In this document: positions 1 through 9,463 of the stretch, one piece after another | Numbering within the stretch: position 1 is the first letter of the stretch | Layout of the letters: every line of letters starts with the position of its first letter | Assembly: GCA_947492525.1 (NCBI GenBank) | Contig: CANLNQ010000003.1 | Span: 186,001 to 250,000, forward strand | DNA from: an uncultured Granulosicoccus sp. | GTDB taxonomy: Bacteria; Pseudomonadota; Gammaproteobacteria; Granulosicoccales; Granulosicoccaceae | Reading direction: 5' to 3' | DNA: 64,000 nt | Notes under the pieces: generated by a model | Told to the model about the DNA's origin: nothing | What the model saw: only the letters and a program-made list of their open reading frames with translations | The model's database searches: none | Translations under genes and position numbers: made by a program

Positions 1-116
1 AGTCGGCTGCCCGGGATGTGCAGATGTATCAAGGCCGGGTAATACGCGGGAAGGAAATCGAATGGACATGAGCATTACTTCCCGATCCCCGGATCCCGCG
101 GTATGATCCGCTCAGC

Positions 117-1637
117 ATGCAAATATCACAACGCCTTGTCGGAATGCATCCGGATAAAGTCCTCGATGCGTTGCAGCACCATATCGATGCGGGACACGAG
201 GTGTCCGCGCTGCAAGCCATACCTGACCTGCAGGCACAGCATCCACAATTCCACAATGAACTGGAACAACAGAAAGCCCGATTGAGTGCCCGCCTGGCTG
301 ATGGCGTCAAGGTACTGGACAGGAAAACCGCCGAGGTATTCCAGTGCGTCAATTGTGGCGGCCCTCTGGCACGTCAGAATCCGGAGTCCAGGCATGTCAT
401 CTGCCAGTATTGTGGTTGCGATGCCGTACACCCGGCCAACGAGATTCATCTGGAGCGCTGGAACGAGGCGCTCGATCTGGAATCCAGATTCACCGTGGGG
501 GACTTCTTCCAGTACGCGGGCCAGCGATGGCAGGCAATCGGCGTACAACTGTTCAGTGGTCGCCTGCGCGAGTACGACGAGGAAGATGATAAATGGGAAA
601 CCAGTCCTGCGCGTTATACCAGCTGGTGGATGCTGAACGAGCAACGTGAGCTGGCCTGGTTGATCGATGATGGCAAGCGGCGGTACTGGTCGGAGAAATA
701 CATTCCCATGAATCCGTTCAACCCCGATTCCTCCAATCGTCGCTATGAGCATGGGCAGTGGCAGCTGGAATTCGCGGCGGGAGAATTCAGTTATCAGCCC
801 AGACAGGGCGAACGGCACGATTCTGCTGAGCAGCTGGCGTCGACTACCCTGCCGACCGGGGTGGGTGGCGCACAAGGTGCCTATCAGATCAGTATCGAAA
901 CGCGGCTTGACGAACACGGGAAACCGAAGGAAATCGAATTCATCAGATCACGACGAATTGATGATTCAGAAATGTTCGAGGCATTGGGTAATGATCTCGA
1001 GCGCTCTGGTATCCAGCGCTGGAAACGCTCGATCAACATGCTTCTGGTGGCCTTGCCGCTATTGGCGGCGATTGCCTTTCTGCTCAATCGCGGGGGCGAG
1101 GTGACGAGTCAGAGTGCTGATATCGGCACGCAGTCTGGCCCGGTGGTGCTACAGACCCTCAACGTCGAGGAGGCGGGCGCTCGGTACGAGTTCAACGCCC
1201 GAGTCGATCATCTGGAGCGCAATGCCTGGATGGGTGTTGATCTGGTGCTTGAAGACGGTGAAGGTGAGGAGATCTACCAGAAGTATCTGGAATACTGGCA
1301 CGAGTCGGGTCGCGATAGCGATGGTGCCTGGCAGGAGAGCAAGAACAGTTTCCGGTGGTTCCTGCGCATCGATGAGCCCGGAACCTACCGAGTTGTGGTA
1401 TCCGTTGAACCTGCCTCTTCATCCCGGTCATCACGATTCACGTTGCAAACAGAGCCGAACCGTTCATCGTCCATGCCTTTCATGCTGGCTGCCGGCTTCA
1501 CCGTTGTCATGGTTATCCTGTTCCTGATGAAGATTTCCGCGGTGAAGTCCGTTGCGGCCTCCATCGCGGTCAAGGTAAGGAAGCGGTTCGAATCGAAGCG
1601 CCCGGCGAAACCCGATACTGCGGAGCAATGGTCATGA
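117..1637 (+). CDS. DUF4178 domain protein, membrane-anchored
   Basis: Predicted 506-residue protein. Residues 77-99 carry a CxxC...CxxC pair (C77, C80, C96, C99), a zinc-ribbon-like element. It is followed by a tryptophan-rich region (about 125-260) that I read as DUF4178. Two membrane segments lie near 308-325 and 453-475 with an extracytoplasmic-looking domain between them. The role is not established. DUF4178 genes are known to cluster with DUF350 proteins, aminopropyltransferase-like proteins and PspA-type envelope-stress genes, and the next three genes fit that pattern. The downstream small ORF overlaps its stop codon, so the two are translationally coupled. The start at 117 is the first ATG that leaves the N-terminal helical region intact; I saw no strong ribosome site. 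Family assignment is from recall of sequence character. Confidence 0.8.
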   Translation: MQISQRLVGMHPDKVLDALQHHIDAGHEVSALQAIPDLQAQHPQFHNELEQQKARLSARLADGVKVLDRKTAEVFQCVNCGGPLARQNPESRHVICQYCGCDAVHPANEIHLERWNEALDLESRFTVGDFFQYAGQRWQAIGVQLFSGRLREYDEEDDKWETSPARYTSWWMLNEQRELAWLIDDGKRRYWSEKYIPMNPFNPDSSNRRYEHGQWQLEFAAGEFSYQPRQGERHDSAEQLASTTLPTGVGGAQGAYQISIETRLDEHGKPKEIEFIRSRRIDDSEMFEALGNDLERSGIQRWKRSINMLLVALPLLAAIAFLLNRGGEVTSQSADIGTQSGPVVLQTLNVEEAGARYEFNARVDHLERNAWMGVDLVLEDGEGEEIYQKYLEYWHESGRDSDGAWQESKNSFRWFLRIDEPGTYRVVVSVEPASSSRSSRFTLQTEPNRSSSMPFMLAAGFTVVMVILFLMKISAVKSVAASIAVKVRKRFESKRPAKPDTAEQWS

Positions 1638-1810
1638 AGCGATTGCACTATCCTTTGCTGGGCTTGCTGATCGTGGCTATCCTCGGTGTGCCTGCCTGGT
1701 ACAGCCTGCGTGCCGGAGCCGAGCCCGTACCGGGTGTTGGCGCCAATGCCGTCTTGCGGTCAAAGGACAATCGCAGTTATGTCGGTGGTGGTCCCAGAGT
1801 GGGCAAGTAG
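1628..1810 (+). CDS. small single-pass membrane protein in the DUF4178/DUF350 cluster
   Basis: A 60-residue ORF starting inside the last codons of the DUF4178 gene (ATG at 1634 is an alternative start two codons in). It has one N-terminal hydrophobic segment (about residues 6-26) followed by a short Gly/Pro/Arg-rich tail ending in GGGPRVGK. No domain is recognisable. The overlap with the upstream gene and the short gap to the DUF350 gene argue that it is a real operon member and not a chance ORF. Its function is unknown; a small membrane partner of the cluster is an inference. Confidence 0.55.
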   Translation: MVMKRLHYPLLGLLIVAILGVPAWYSLRAGAEPVPGVGANAVLRSKDNRSYVGGGPRVGK

Positions 1811-1844
1811 TGCCTGAAGCAGATTTTCATCTTTGGAGAATGAT

Positions 1845-2147
1845 GTGAAGAAACCAGACAGGAAATTCCGACGCTGCGTGTCAGCAGTCGTGTTGTTTAC
1901 GGGCAGCGGCGTTGCCTTGGCGCAGCAAGGCAGCATGGCAGGCTTTGCCGGTGAATTGCTCTCAACGATCGTGTATTCGATCGTCGGCATCGTCATGGCC
2001 GTTGCGGGGTTCAAGGTGGTTGACTGGTTGACGCCGGGAAATCTGGCAGAGGAGGTAGCCGTCAAGGAAAATCGCGCGCTGGCGGTGCTGGCGGGGTCGA
2101 TGATGTTGGGCGTCTGTATCATCATTGCAAGCGTATTGATCAGTTAG
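1845..2147 (+). CDS. DUF350 family inner-membrane protein
   Basis: About 100 residues: a signal-peptide-like N terminus ending near ALAQ, then two or three hydrophobic helices with the pattern typical of DUF350 (YjfL-like) proteins. I chose GTG at 1845 because a GGAG lies seven bases upstream. A TTG at 1833 in the same frame would add four residues but would place that GGAG inside the gene. The family has no settled biochemical role; it is repeatedly found beside DUF4178 and spermidine-synthase-like genes, as here, which suggests a shared envelope function. Confidence 0.75.
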   Translation: MKKPDRKFRRCVSAVVLFTGSGVALAQQGSMAGFAGELLSTIVYSIVGIVMAVAGFKVVDWLTPGNLAEEVAVKENRALAVLAGSMMLGVCIIIASVLIS

Positions 2148-2254
2148 TGTGGGGCATGTTGCAAGCCTGTGCGGTGCTCTCGGCGCGCCCCGTGCAGGAA
2201 CTGGCTCGGCGCTCGCACGCGATGTTCAGACGCATTGAACAGGCAAGCCTGTTC

Positions 2255-2357
2255 GACAAGGTGATCGGGCGAAGTGATCGGGCAAGGCTATCCTACAAGG
2301 TGATCGGACGAAGTGATCGGGCATGGCTATCCGACAAGGTGATCGGGCAAAGTGATG
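2255..2357 (+). repeat. 39-bp tandem repeat, about 2.7 copies
   Basis: Units begin at 2255, 2294 and 2333 with a 39-bp period. Each unit itself holds two copies of GTGATCGGGC-like sequence. The array fills the gap between the DUF350 stop (2147) and the aminopropyltransferase start (2436). A reading frame crosses it, but the repeat and low complexity make coding unlikely. The rest of 2148-2435 shows nothing else recognisable. Confidence 0.8.
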
Positions 2358-2435
2358 GAACAACGTGATCAGGGTGGTTGACGAGGGCGTAGTGATGTAC
2401 GCCTCACCGCCCGGCATCGCCGTGCCTGTAGCCTG

Positions 2436-4055
2436 ATGACAGGGAACCAGGACCCACGGAGTCAGCCTCCCGGAGATGAGCTCATCTCCAACAAGCAGTT
2501 CTATCTGCTATCGGGCTCGATCTTCATCATCGCGGCCTGCAGTCTGGTCTATGAGCTGTTGATCAGCAGCCTGTCTACCTATCTGCTCGGCTCGAGTGTC
2601 ATTCACTATTCGGTAACGATCGGGCTTTTCCTGTTTTTCATGGGCGTGGGTGCGTGGCTGGCGCAATCGATCACGCGCCATGTCGTACCTGCATTCATCA
2701 GCATCGAGATAGCAATCGGTGCGGTGGGTGGGGTGTCTGCCTTGCTGCTACTGGTCGTATACGCGTGGACCGATTACTACTACCCCGCCATGGTATTGGT
2801 CGTCGGCGTCATCGGTATCCTGATCGGTATGGAGCTGCCGTTGCTGACCCGGATCCTGGAAACACGCAGTGGCTTGCGGCGCGGGATCAGTCAGGTTCTG
2901 ACCTTCGATTACATCGGCGCTCTGATGGCCTCCTTGCTGTTTCCGTTTGTTCTGCTGCCGTATTTCGGTCATCTCTTGACCGCGTCTGCCGTGGGCCTGA
3001 TCAACCTGTTCGTGGCACTGGTGGTGGCGTATTCGTTTCGCGCACAGTTGCGTGTCTGGCGCAACAGACTGCTGGCAGGTGTTTCTCTGTGCCTGCTGGT
3101 CCTGATTGCCTGCGTGGTGTGGGTAGAACCTGCGGAGGTGCTGATACAGACTGCCCTGTATGAAGACCCGGTAATCGATACCCGACAGTCTACCTATCAG
3201 AAGCTGGTGTTGACTGAACGAGGTAACGATCTGCGTCTGTACCTGGATGGTAATCTGCAGTTCTCGTCGGTTGATGAATATCGCTATCACGAGGTGTTGG
3301 TGCACCTGCCGGCAGCCTTCGCCCTGAACCGGCAACGTGCACTTGTCATCGGCGGTGGCGACGGACTGGCCGCGCGTGAGTTGCTGAAGTACGACAGCAT
3401 CGAGTCGGTGGATGTGGTCGATCTGGATGCAGAGGTCACGAGGCTGGCCGTCAAACAGCGTCAGCTGGTATCGTTGAACCGGGGCTCATTGAAGGACGAT
3501 CGTGTAACCGTCATCAACACCGATGCCTGGAAGTTTCTGGCCGAAGGCGGGGAGCTGTATGACCTGATCCTGATCGATCTTCCCGATCCCGAGAGCGAGG
3601 ATATTGCCAGACTCTACAGTGTCACTTTCTACAAACGAGTGGCACGCAGGCTGTCCGTTGGTGGTGTGATGATCACCCAATCCACATCACCGTGGTTTGC
3701 ACGGCAGGCATTCTGGAGTATCGGCAACACCCTTGAGCAGGTGTTTCCGCAAGTTCGACCCGCTACGGTCTATGTGCCGTCATTCGGCTTGTGGGGCTTC
3801 TTCATGGCATCGATGCATTCGCTGGAAACTCCTGTCGCCTCTGTGGCTGCCGGTCGATTCATCAATGATCAAACGCTGATGGATGTCTTGCGATTGCCAG
3901 CCGATCTGCCGCGGGTGCCGGCCGACGTCAACCAGAACCACACACTTCCGGTGATCGAGTATTACCGTGAAGGCTGGGATGCGATGAACCATGCGACCCC
4001 GCTGTACGGCGATGCCGCAGAAAGGGTCGATACTCCGCAAAGTGATGGATCCTGA
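2436..4055 (+). CDS. membrane-anchored polyamine aminopropyltransferase-like protein (SpeE family)
   Basis: Predicted 539 residues. Residues about 20-235 form some seven hydrophobic helices; the C-terminal half is a spermidine-synthase/methyltransferase-like Rossmann domain. Visible family motifs are DGNLQFSSVDEYRYHE, the GGGDG nucleotide-binding loop at 306-310, and the IDLPDP motif where SpeE has its catalytic aspartate. Soluble SpeE proteins lack the N-terminal membrane half. This longer architecture is known from bacterial clusters with DUF350 and DUF4178, so a membrane-linked polyamine or related aminopropyl transfer is plausible, but the substrate is unproven. ATG at 2436 is the first start after the repeat array. 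Confidence 0.85.
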   Translation: MTGNQDPRSQPPGDELISNKQFYLLSGSIFIIAACSLVYELLISSLSTYLLGSSVIHYSVTIGLFLFFMGVGAWLAQSITRHVVPAFISIEIAIGAVGGVSALLLLVVYAWTDYYYPAMVLVVGVIGILIGMELPLLTRILETRSGLRRGISQVLTFDYIGALMASLLFPFVLLPYFGHLLTASAVGLINLFVALVVAYSFRAQLRVWRNRLLAGVSLCLLVLIACVVWVEPAEVLIQTALYEDPVIDTRQSTYQKLVLTERGNDLRLYLDGNLQFSSVDEYRYHEVLVHLPAAFALNRQRALVIGGGDGLAARELLKYDSIESVDVVDLDAEVTRLAVKQRQLVSLNRGSLKDDRVTVINTDAWKFLAEGGELYDLILIDLPDPESEDIARLYSVTFYKRVARRLSVGGVMITQSTSPWFARQAFWSIGNTLEQVFPQVRPATVYVPSFGLWGFFMASMHSLETPVASVAAGRFINDQTLMDVLRLPADLPRVPADVNQNHTLPVIEYYREGWDAMNHATPLYGDAAERVDTPQSDGS

Positions 4056-4261
4056 AGGCTCGTGAGTCTGCAGGGAAGGCTCCCCATCAAAGCGGCCATC
4101 GGTTATCACTCGGTTGTCTACGGGTAATCACCAATGCTGTTCTGGCACATTCAGGTGTACGCTGGCTGGGGTCTGAAATCAATGTAGTGAATGACTGGAG
4201 AAGAGCGCCACCAGTTTCACGGTGTGATCCTGATGTCATTGCACAGGGGCAAGGCCACAGC

Positions 4262-6148
4262 ATGAACAAGACTCACCAATTCAATGTCGGCTATCTGCTG
4301 CTTGCCACGCTTGTCGTATTGCTGGTACAGGGGTGGTTCGGCGTGCGTGATACCGCTTTCATCAGTTACAGCGAATTCCAGAAACAGCTGCAGGCAGGTA
4401 GCATCGCTGAGGTGTTCGTGACCGACACACGAATCGAAGGCAACTACAGTGAGCCCATGGAAGGCAAGACACGATTCGCGACGGTGCGTGTCGATCCGGA
4501 TTTTGCCCAGGAGCTGGAGTCTGCCGATGTGACATTTTCCGGTGTGATAGAAAGCAACTGGTTGTCGACGGTCATGTCCTGGGTACTGCCGGCGCTGGTA
4601 TTCTTCGGCATCTGGATACTGGTGTTTCGCAAGTTTGCGGCAAGGCAGGGCTTTGGTGGCCTCATGAATGTCGGCAAGTCGAAAGCCAAGGTCTATGTCG
4701 AAACCGAAACCGGGGTGAGCTTCAGGGATGTGGCGGGTGTCGACGATGCGAAAATGGAACTGCAGGAAATCGTGTCGTTTCTCAAGGACAGGGAAACCTT
4801 CGGTCAACTGGGTGCGCATGTCCCCAAGGGTGTGCTGCTGGTGGGGCCACCGGGTACCGGCAAGACCTTGCTGGCAAGAGCGGTGGCGGGTGAAGCTGGC
4901 GTGCCGTTCTATTCGATATCCGGATCCGAATTCGTGGAGATGTTTGTCGGTGTGGGGGCAGCGCGTGTGCGCGATCTGTTCGAACAGGCCAGGAGCACGG
5001 TACCTTGCATCATCTTCATTGATGAACTGGATGCCGTCGGCAGTTCGCGCAACGCCGGTGGTTTTGGCGGTCATGACGAAAAGGAGCAGACCCTGAATCA
5101 ATTGCTGTCCGAACTCGATGGCTTCGATCCCAGTACCGGTATTGTCTTGCTGGCGGCCACCAATCGACCCGAGGTGCTCGATCCGGCGCTGCTGCGAGCC
5201 GGCCGATTCGACCGGCAGGTAGTCGTGGATCGTCCTGATCGTCCTGGGCGGGTTGCCATTCTCAAGGTGCACATGAAGAAGGTGATTCTGGGCGAGGATG
5301 CAGATGCCGAATCCATTGCCGGTATCACCCCGGGTTTTACGGGCGCCGAACTGGCCAATCTGATCAATGAAGCAGCCATTGTTGCCACTCGGCGAAAGGC
5401 AGAATCGGTCTGTCTTCGCGATTTCACCGAGGCAGTCGAGCGCATAGTGGCAGGTTCGCAGAAACACGGTCGGCTTCTGAATGCGACTGAACGGGACCGG
5501 GTGGCCTATCACGAAATGGGTCATGCGCTGGTGGCGTCGAGCTTGCCGGGTATGGATCCCGTGCACAAGGTTTCGATCATCCCACGCTCCATCGGCGCAT
5601 TGGGTTATACCTTGCAACGACCTACCGAAGATCGCTTTCTGATCACGACAGATGAGCTGAAAAACCGGATGAGTGTGTTGCTGGCGGGACGTGCGGCCGA
5701 AGAACTGATGTTTGGCGAGATCTCTACCGGCGCGTCGGACGATCTGGTCAAGGTAACTGATATTGCACGCCAGATCGTCACGCGATTCGGCATGTACCCG
5801 GGTATGGGACAAGTAGTTCTGGAAGAACAGCGGTCCACCTGGCTGCAGGGTGATGCGATTCGAACGCAGGCGCGTGATTATTCGGAACAGACGGCCCGTG
5901 AGGTCGATCTGGCCGTGCGACAGCTGATCGATGATGCCTACCTTGTGGCCAGGCGGATACTCGAACAACGTCACGATGACCTGCAGAACGGTGCCGCTCT
6001 GCTGATTGAACGAGAAACGTTGACTCCGCACGATTTCCCGGCCCTCGAACCAGACCCGCAAAAGCCCGAGGGGCATCGAAAGTCAATGCAGGACAGGTCG
6101 GCTACGACAGATCCTGCCCGGCAAGTCGATATCAGTACCATTGACTGA
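4262..6148 (+). CDS. ftsH: FtsH family ATP-dependent zinc metalloprotease
   Basis: About 628 residues with the full FtsH layout: N-terminal membrane segment, short periplasmic domain, second membrane segment near residues 95-120, AAA+ ATPase with Walker A GPPGTGKT at 195-202 and Walker [12 protein letters not shown], then the M41 peptidase with zinc motif HEMGH at 417-421. It should degrade membrane and short-lived cytosolic proteins from the cytoplasmic face. ATG 4262 was preferred over an in-frame GTG at 4187, because the GTG adds 25 residues of non-FtsH sequence before the first membrane helix. It lies outside the usual rrmJ-ftsH-folP context and follows the DUF350/aminopropyltransferase cluster, so it may be a second, specialised FtsH of this genome (inference). 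Confidence 0.93.
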   Translation: MNKTHQFNVGYLLLATLVVLLVQGWFGVRDTAFISYSEFQKQLQAGSIAEVFVTDTRIEGNYSEPMEGKTRFATVRVDPDFAQELESADVTFSGVIESNWLSTVMSWVLPALVFFGIWILVFRKFAARQGFGGLMNVGKSKAKVYVETETGVSFRDVAGVDDAKMELQEIVSFLKDRETFGQLGAHVPKGVLLVGPPGTGKTLLARAVAGEAGVPFYSISGSEFVEMFVGVGAARVRDLFEQARSTVPCIIFIDELDAVGSSRNAGGFGGHDEKEQTLNQLLSELDGFDPSTGIVLLAATNRPEVLDPALLRAGRFDRQVVVDRPDRPGRVAILKVHMKKVILGEDADAESIAGITPGFTGAELANLINEAAIVATRRKAESVCLRDFTEAVERIVAGSQKHGRLLNATERDRVAYHEMGHALVASSLPGMDPVHKVSIIPRSIGALGYTLQRPTEDRFLITTDELKNRMSVLLAGRAAEELMFGEISTGASDDLVKVTDIARQIVTRFGMYPGMGQVVLEEQRSTWLQGDAIRTQARDYSEQTAREVDLAVRQLIDDAYLVARRILEQRHDDLQNGAALLIERETLTPHDFPALEPDPQKPEGHRKSMQDRSATTDPARQVDISTID

Positions 6149-6188
6149 CTGTCTTGCAGATCACTGAATACCTACTATTCTCAGAGGC

Positions 6189-6827
6189 ATGAATAACCCT
6201 CTACCATGGCGTTCAGGAGCACAGTCAGCAGTGACTCGACATCGATCAGGCAGGACCTCTCGCAGCGTAACGTATGCCGTCGCTTTCCTCTCAGTGTCCG
6301 TGCTGGCCGGCTGTACGACGAGGCAGGTGTCGACAACGCTGGAGGGTTCAACGGCCCAGCGTCTGGTGACCTACAGCCTTGATAACTTCATCGAAGATCT
6401 GGTGGAACAACCGGAAATAGCGGACCTGGAAGGCGAAACCGTGCACCTGGGTGTGCATTTTCTGAGTGATCACCCCTTGATGGGCTACGCCACGCGACTG
6501 ATCGGCGCGCAGTTGTACATGAACAACGGCATAACCGTGGCAGCACCGAGTGATGATGCCGATTTCGATGTGGATGTGTTCTTTAATTCCATGGGGACGG
6601 ACAGCGATGATTTCGGTCTGTCGATTCCTTCGTTCGGTTTCGTCGCCTCCGCCGACGACATCGATATCCTGGCTCTGGACATGTACCACGGCATAACCGA
6701 GGGGTATGCCATCGTCAAGACCAATGCCGATGGCAGTCTGTTGAAGACTGAACGCGTATTGGCAAGAATTCGCAAGGACGAGGTATCCACGCCCATCATC
6801 GACTTCCCGCTGGATCAGCTGGAGTAA
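6189..6827 (+). CDS. predicted lipoprotein, unknown function
   Basis: 212 residues. A basic N terminus and a hydrophobic stretch end in a lipobox, SVLAGC, with the acylated cysteine at about residue 42, so it is probably a lipoprotein of the cell envelope. The mature part is acidic and contains no motif I recognise. The long pre-lipobox region (about 36 residues) suggests the true start could be downstream of the ATG at 6189. It follows ftsH by about 40 bases in the same direction and may be co-transcribed with it. Confidence 0.75.
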   Translation: MNNPLPWRSGAQSAVTRHRSGRTSRSVTYAVAFLSVSVLAGCTTRQVSTTLEGSTAQRLVTYSLDNFIEDLVEQPEIADLEGETVHLGVHFLSDHPLMGYATRLIGAQLYMNNGITVAAPSDDADFDVDVFFNSMGTDSDDFGLSIPSFGFVASADDIDILALDMYHGITEGYAIVKTNADGSLLKTERVLARIRKDEVSTPIIDFPLDQLE

Positions 6828-6950
6828 CGGCCTCGGTTCTGGCAGGCGACCTTTCTGGTACCGCGTCGCCTTCTGGTCTGGTGTAATCGGGCTCCTGCTG
6901 ATTGCGCGACGCGCGCGCTTGTCGTGATTGCAGAGAGCCCACTGCCATCG

Positions 6951-6970
6951 AGAGCCTCGCGAGAGGCTCT
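6951..6970 (+). terminator. GNRA-loop hairpin after the lipoprotein gene
   Basis: AGAGCCTC (6951-6958) pairs perfectly with GAGGCTCT (6963-6970) across a GCGA tetraloop. Only TTGAGCTT follows, so the U-tract is poor. It could be a weak intrinsic terminator or a 3' stabilising hairpin for the lipoprotein transcript. Confidence 0.45.
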
Positions 6971-6995
6971 TTGAGCTTCCAGTGAGAACATCGAC

Positions 6996-7115
6996 GAGCG
7001 CTGCGATGAGAGCTGCGGTGAGAGCAGCAACGAGAGCAGCGACGAGAGTTGCGACGAGAGTTGCGACGAGAGTTGCGACGAGAGTTGCGACGAGAGTTGC
7101 GACGAGAGCTGGAAG
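6996..7115 (+). repeat. 12-bp tandem repeat (GAGAGTTGCGAC), about 9-10 copies
   Basis: Five perfect copies of GAGAGTTGCGAC run from 7044 to 7103, with diverged copies upstream (7008-7043, less certain to 6996) and one downstream. The array lies between the lipoprotein stop and the racemase-like gene. The period is a multiple of three, so frames read as RVAT repeats, but no credible gene is attached. Apart from this array and the hairpin at 6951, nothing is visible in 6828-7439. Confidence 0.9.
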
Positions 7116-7439
7116 CGCTTGCCTGAACCGGCGAGCGTCAGCCTTTCCCCGTGTCCGCTGAAACCTCCTCGATGTCGAATCCATCATCGCCACCGACGTA
7201 AGTGCTATTTCCTTGTTGCATTTTGAGTTCTATAAATGCAATATGGCGAATGTTCAAGACACTATCTGAAGTTGCTTTAATGGGCAGAAGTCCAGTATGG
7301 CTGTCACTGTCAGATCCGTGGTCTGACGCAGACCGCTCCATACTGGTGCCGTCCATGAACGGGGGATTCGCATCCAGAGCAACGTTCAGATGATGTTGCC
7401 AGCAACGCAGGGTATTCAGCGCAGAGGAAACCGGAAAAG

Positions 7440-8123
7440 ATGTCACACAAGATTGCTCTTATCCATGCGACGCGGGTTGCTATCGATCCGGTCAGAGATG
7501 CCATGCAGAAAGGCTGGCCGGAATGCCGTCTTGTCAACTTGCTTGACGACAGCCTGTCGGCGGACCGTGCGGCTCAGCAGGGTGAATTGTCCGAATCGCT
7601 GACTGAGCGGATCGTGGATATCGCCGGCTATGCAACAAAGCTGGAGGCCGATGGCATTCTGTTTACCTGCTCGGCATTCGGTACCGCCATCGACAAGGCA
7701 GCGTCAAACGCGGCCATTCCCGTACTCAAGCCCAACGAAGCCATGTTTCAGCAGGCATTGCTGCAGGGCGATCGAATTGCAATGCTGTACACCTTCGAGC
7801 CCGCAAGAGACGGTATGGAACAGGAATTCAAAGCCATGATTCCTGCAGGCAGAACCCGGGCATCGATCAGCAGCTACCACGTACCCGGAGCCATGGAGGC
7901 ACTGAGAAACAATGACTCGCGAACGCATGATCGCCTGGTGGCGATGAAGGCAGCGCGCTTGAAGGGCGTGGATGTCATCATGCTGGCTCATTTCTCCACG
8001 ACGGGGGCGGCGTCAGCGGTAAGGCAGGTGGTCGATGTGCCGGTTCTGACCAGCCCCGATTGTGCTGTCAGCAGGCTCAGGGCGTTGGTCGAGGGTGCAA
8101 GCGCTGAAGCGCCGGTTGCGTAA
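7440..8123 (+). CDS. Asp/Glu racemase-superfamily protein
   Basis: 227 residues with the aspartate/glutamate/hydantoin racemase fold pattern: an N-terminal IALIHATRVAI strand-loop and the first active-site cysteine in the motif FTCSAFG. At the position where two-cysteine racemases carry the second catalytic cysteine, this protein reads LAHFSTTGAA, with no cysteine. One-cysteine members of the superfamily include arylmalonate-decarboxylase-type enzymes, so racemase activity should not be assumed. GGAAA precedes the ATG. It stands alone, 1.3 kb before the amidohydrolase operon; a hydantoin- or malonate-type substrate in the same pathway is only a guess. Confidence 0.82.
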   Translation: MSHKIALIHATRVAIDPVRDAMQKGWPECRLVNLLDDSLSADRAAQQGELSESLTERIVDIAGYATKLEADGILFTCSAFGTAIDKAASNAAIPVLKPNEAMFQQALLQGDRIAMLYTFEPARDGMEQEFKAMIPAGRTRASISSYHVPGAMEALRNNDSRTHDRLVAMKAARLKGVDVIMLAHFSTTGAASAVRQVVDVPVLTSPDCAVSRLRALVEGASAEAPVA

Positions 8124-9463
8124 ATCAGCACGCCGTAAGCAGGATAGACTGCCGACACCCATCATCCGCTACAGGCCTTGCATCGGTGTCGGGGAGAGTT
8201 GGAGATTCGGCGAAACACCTGAATCATCACTGAACGTTGCTGTAACAGGTCGGATTGGATCCCCCCTGTTCTTGATCAATCACCCGCCTTGCAGGCTGCG
8301 ATCCGATATCGATCGTTTTTACGTCGCCTAAGATGTACTACTCATAACCCTCAAGCACTGATACCCCTTTCGTGTATCCAGGTGTCAACGCAAAACCGGA
8401 TGACTCGTCAGAAGGTGTCTGGATGAAAAGGCGATACATGATGCTCTGATGATGCGATACATCGAGTCGGAATACAATGCAACTCCGGTAGAAAATGCTA
8501 CTCCGGTATTCAGTCCGGGCTTCTGAACTCAGAATAAAGGGTCAGTTCGGAGATGCGGTGTCATTGACGAGGTGATCAGACATTCTCTAGACGATCGAAT
8601 TCAGCGTACTGTTTCGCCGCCGCTGCCTATTGATTCAGGCCGTGTAGATTCGTTGGTGAAGCGAAACAATTGGTGGTCGATCAGGCATTCAGACGTCCAA
8701 ACGAGAAAGCCGACGCTGGTCAATCCGTATGCAAAAGCATTCAAGGACACCTCTATCCGGTCAAGCATGAGCGGGAAGACGGGTGCCACGACAATGACTG
8801 TTGCGAAAGTGTCTGTTACACGCAGAAGCCATTTGTGGTGAATCATTCGCCATACGAGGACTATCGAGAACACATTACCTTCTGATGAGTCGGGCGAGAT
8901 TGGCAATATCAATTTTACTTCACACAGGCATTGATAATGCAAGACAGGATACTAGCTATTTTCACATACTGCATGACTGGTATTTCGTTTGTGCGGGAAT
9001 GGTTCGGCTGATCTGTCATTGGATAGGCCATTCATCAATCCGATAGTGTGAGAGTTGGAGGAGACGGATAAACGCGTCAATTGATCGGCCTGGTGGTGCA
9101 TGGCTTGGAATTGATTTGATGGTTGCCATCACGGGCTCTCCGGGAAGCACGAAAAGCTGCACGAAAATGAGGCAAATACGAGGGTATTGCACCATGGGTG
9201 TTCATTTGTAAGGGGTAGCTGCTTGTAGTATTTTTCAAGGATCTTTCGAACACGACTTGGCAGAATGAATGTAGGCTCTCAGCCTGGCCTGTTGTCATCG
9301 ACTTCTTTAACCAGCAACCCTCTTATGTTGGTAGCGTGTGACTCCATTCCATCAGGAATTGCTGTTACTCTTTTCTCGAAGACGATCAGGTTTGCAGGAG
9401 CGACCTAGACACAGCGATACCGCCTCAAAGTGATTTTCAATTGTTCCACTCAGGAAAGCTTCC
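8124..9463. other. 1.3-kb gene-poor stretch before the ABC operon
   Basis: No convincing intact gene. Parts of it (roughly 8320-8560 and 8880-9010) look more AT-rich than the flanks. A possible degraded membrane-protein remnant lies on the minus strand (8601-8942, listed separately). The promoter of the downstream transport operon must lie towards its right end, but I cannot place it by eye. Confidence 0.6.
8601..8942 (-). pseudogene. possible remnant of a membrane-sensor N-terminal region
   Basis: A 113-codon minus-strand frame has two or three hydrophobic stretches in its middle (FSIVLVWRMI, FATVIVVAPVFPLML, AFAYGLTSVGFLVW). The layout faintly resembles the last helices of 7TM-type sensor kinases or GGDEF proteins, but no signalling domain follows and no partner gene is near. 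It may equally be a chance frame in non-coding DNA. Confidence 0.2.

Noticed and set aside
2147-2368. 73-codon plus-strand frame after the DUF350 gene
   Set aside because: Its second half is the translated 39-bp repeat (KVIGRSDRA units) and there is no ribosome site or homologue-like content; treated as non-coding repeat.
4217-6076. 619-codon minus-strand frame opposite ftsH
   Set aside because: Antisense shadow of a strongly conserved gene; no family features.
6928-7161. Frame encoding RVAT repeats
   Set aside because: It is the 12-bp array read in frame; the flanks have no coding character.
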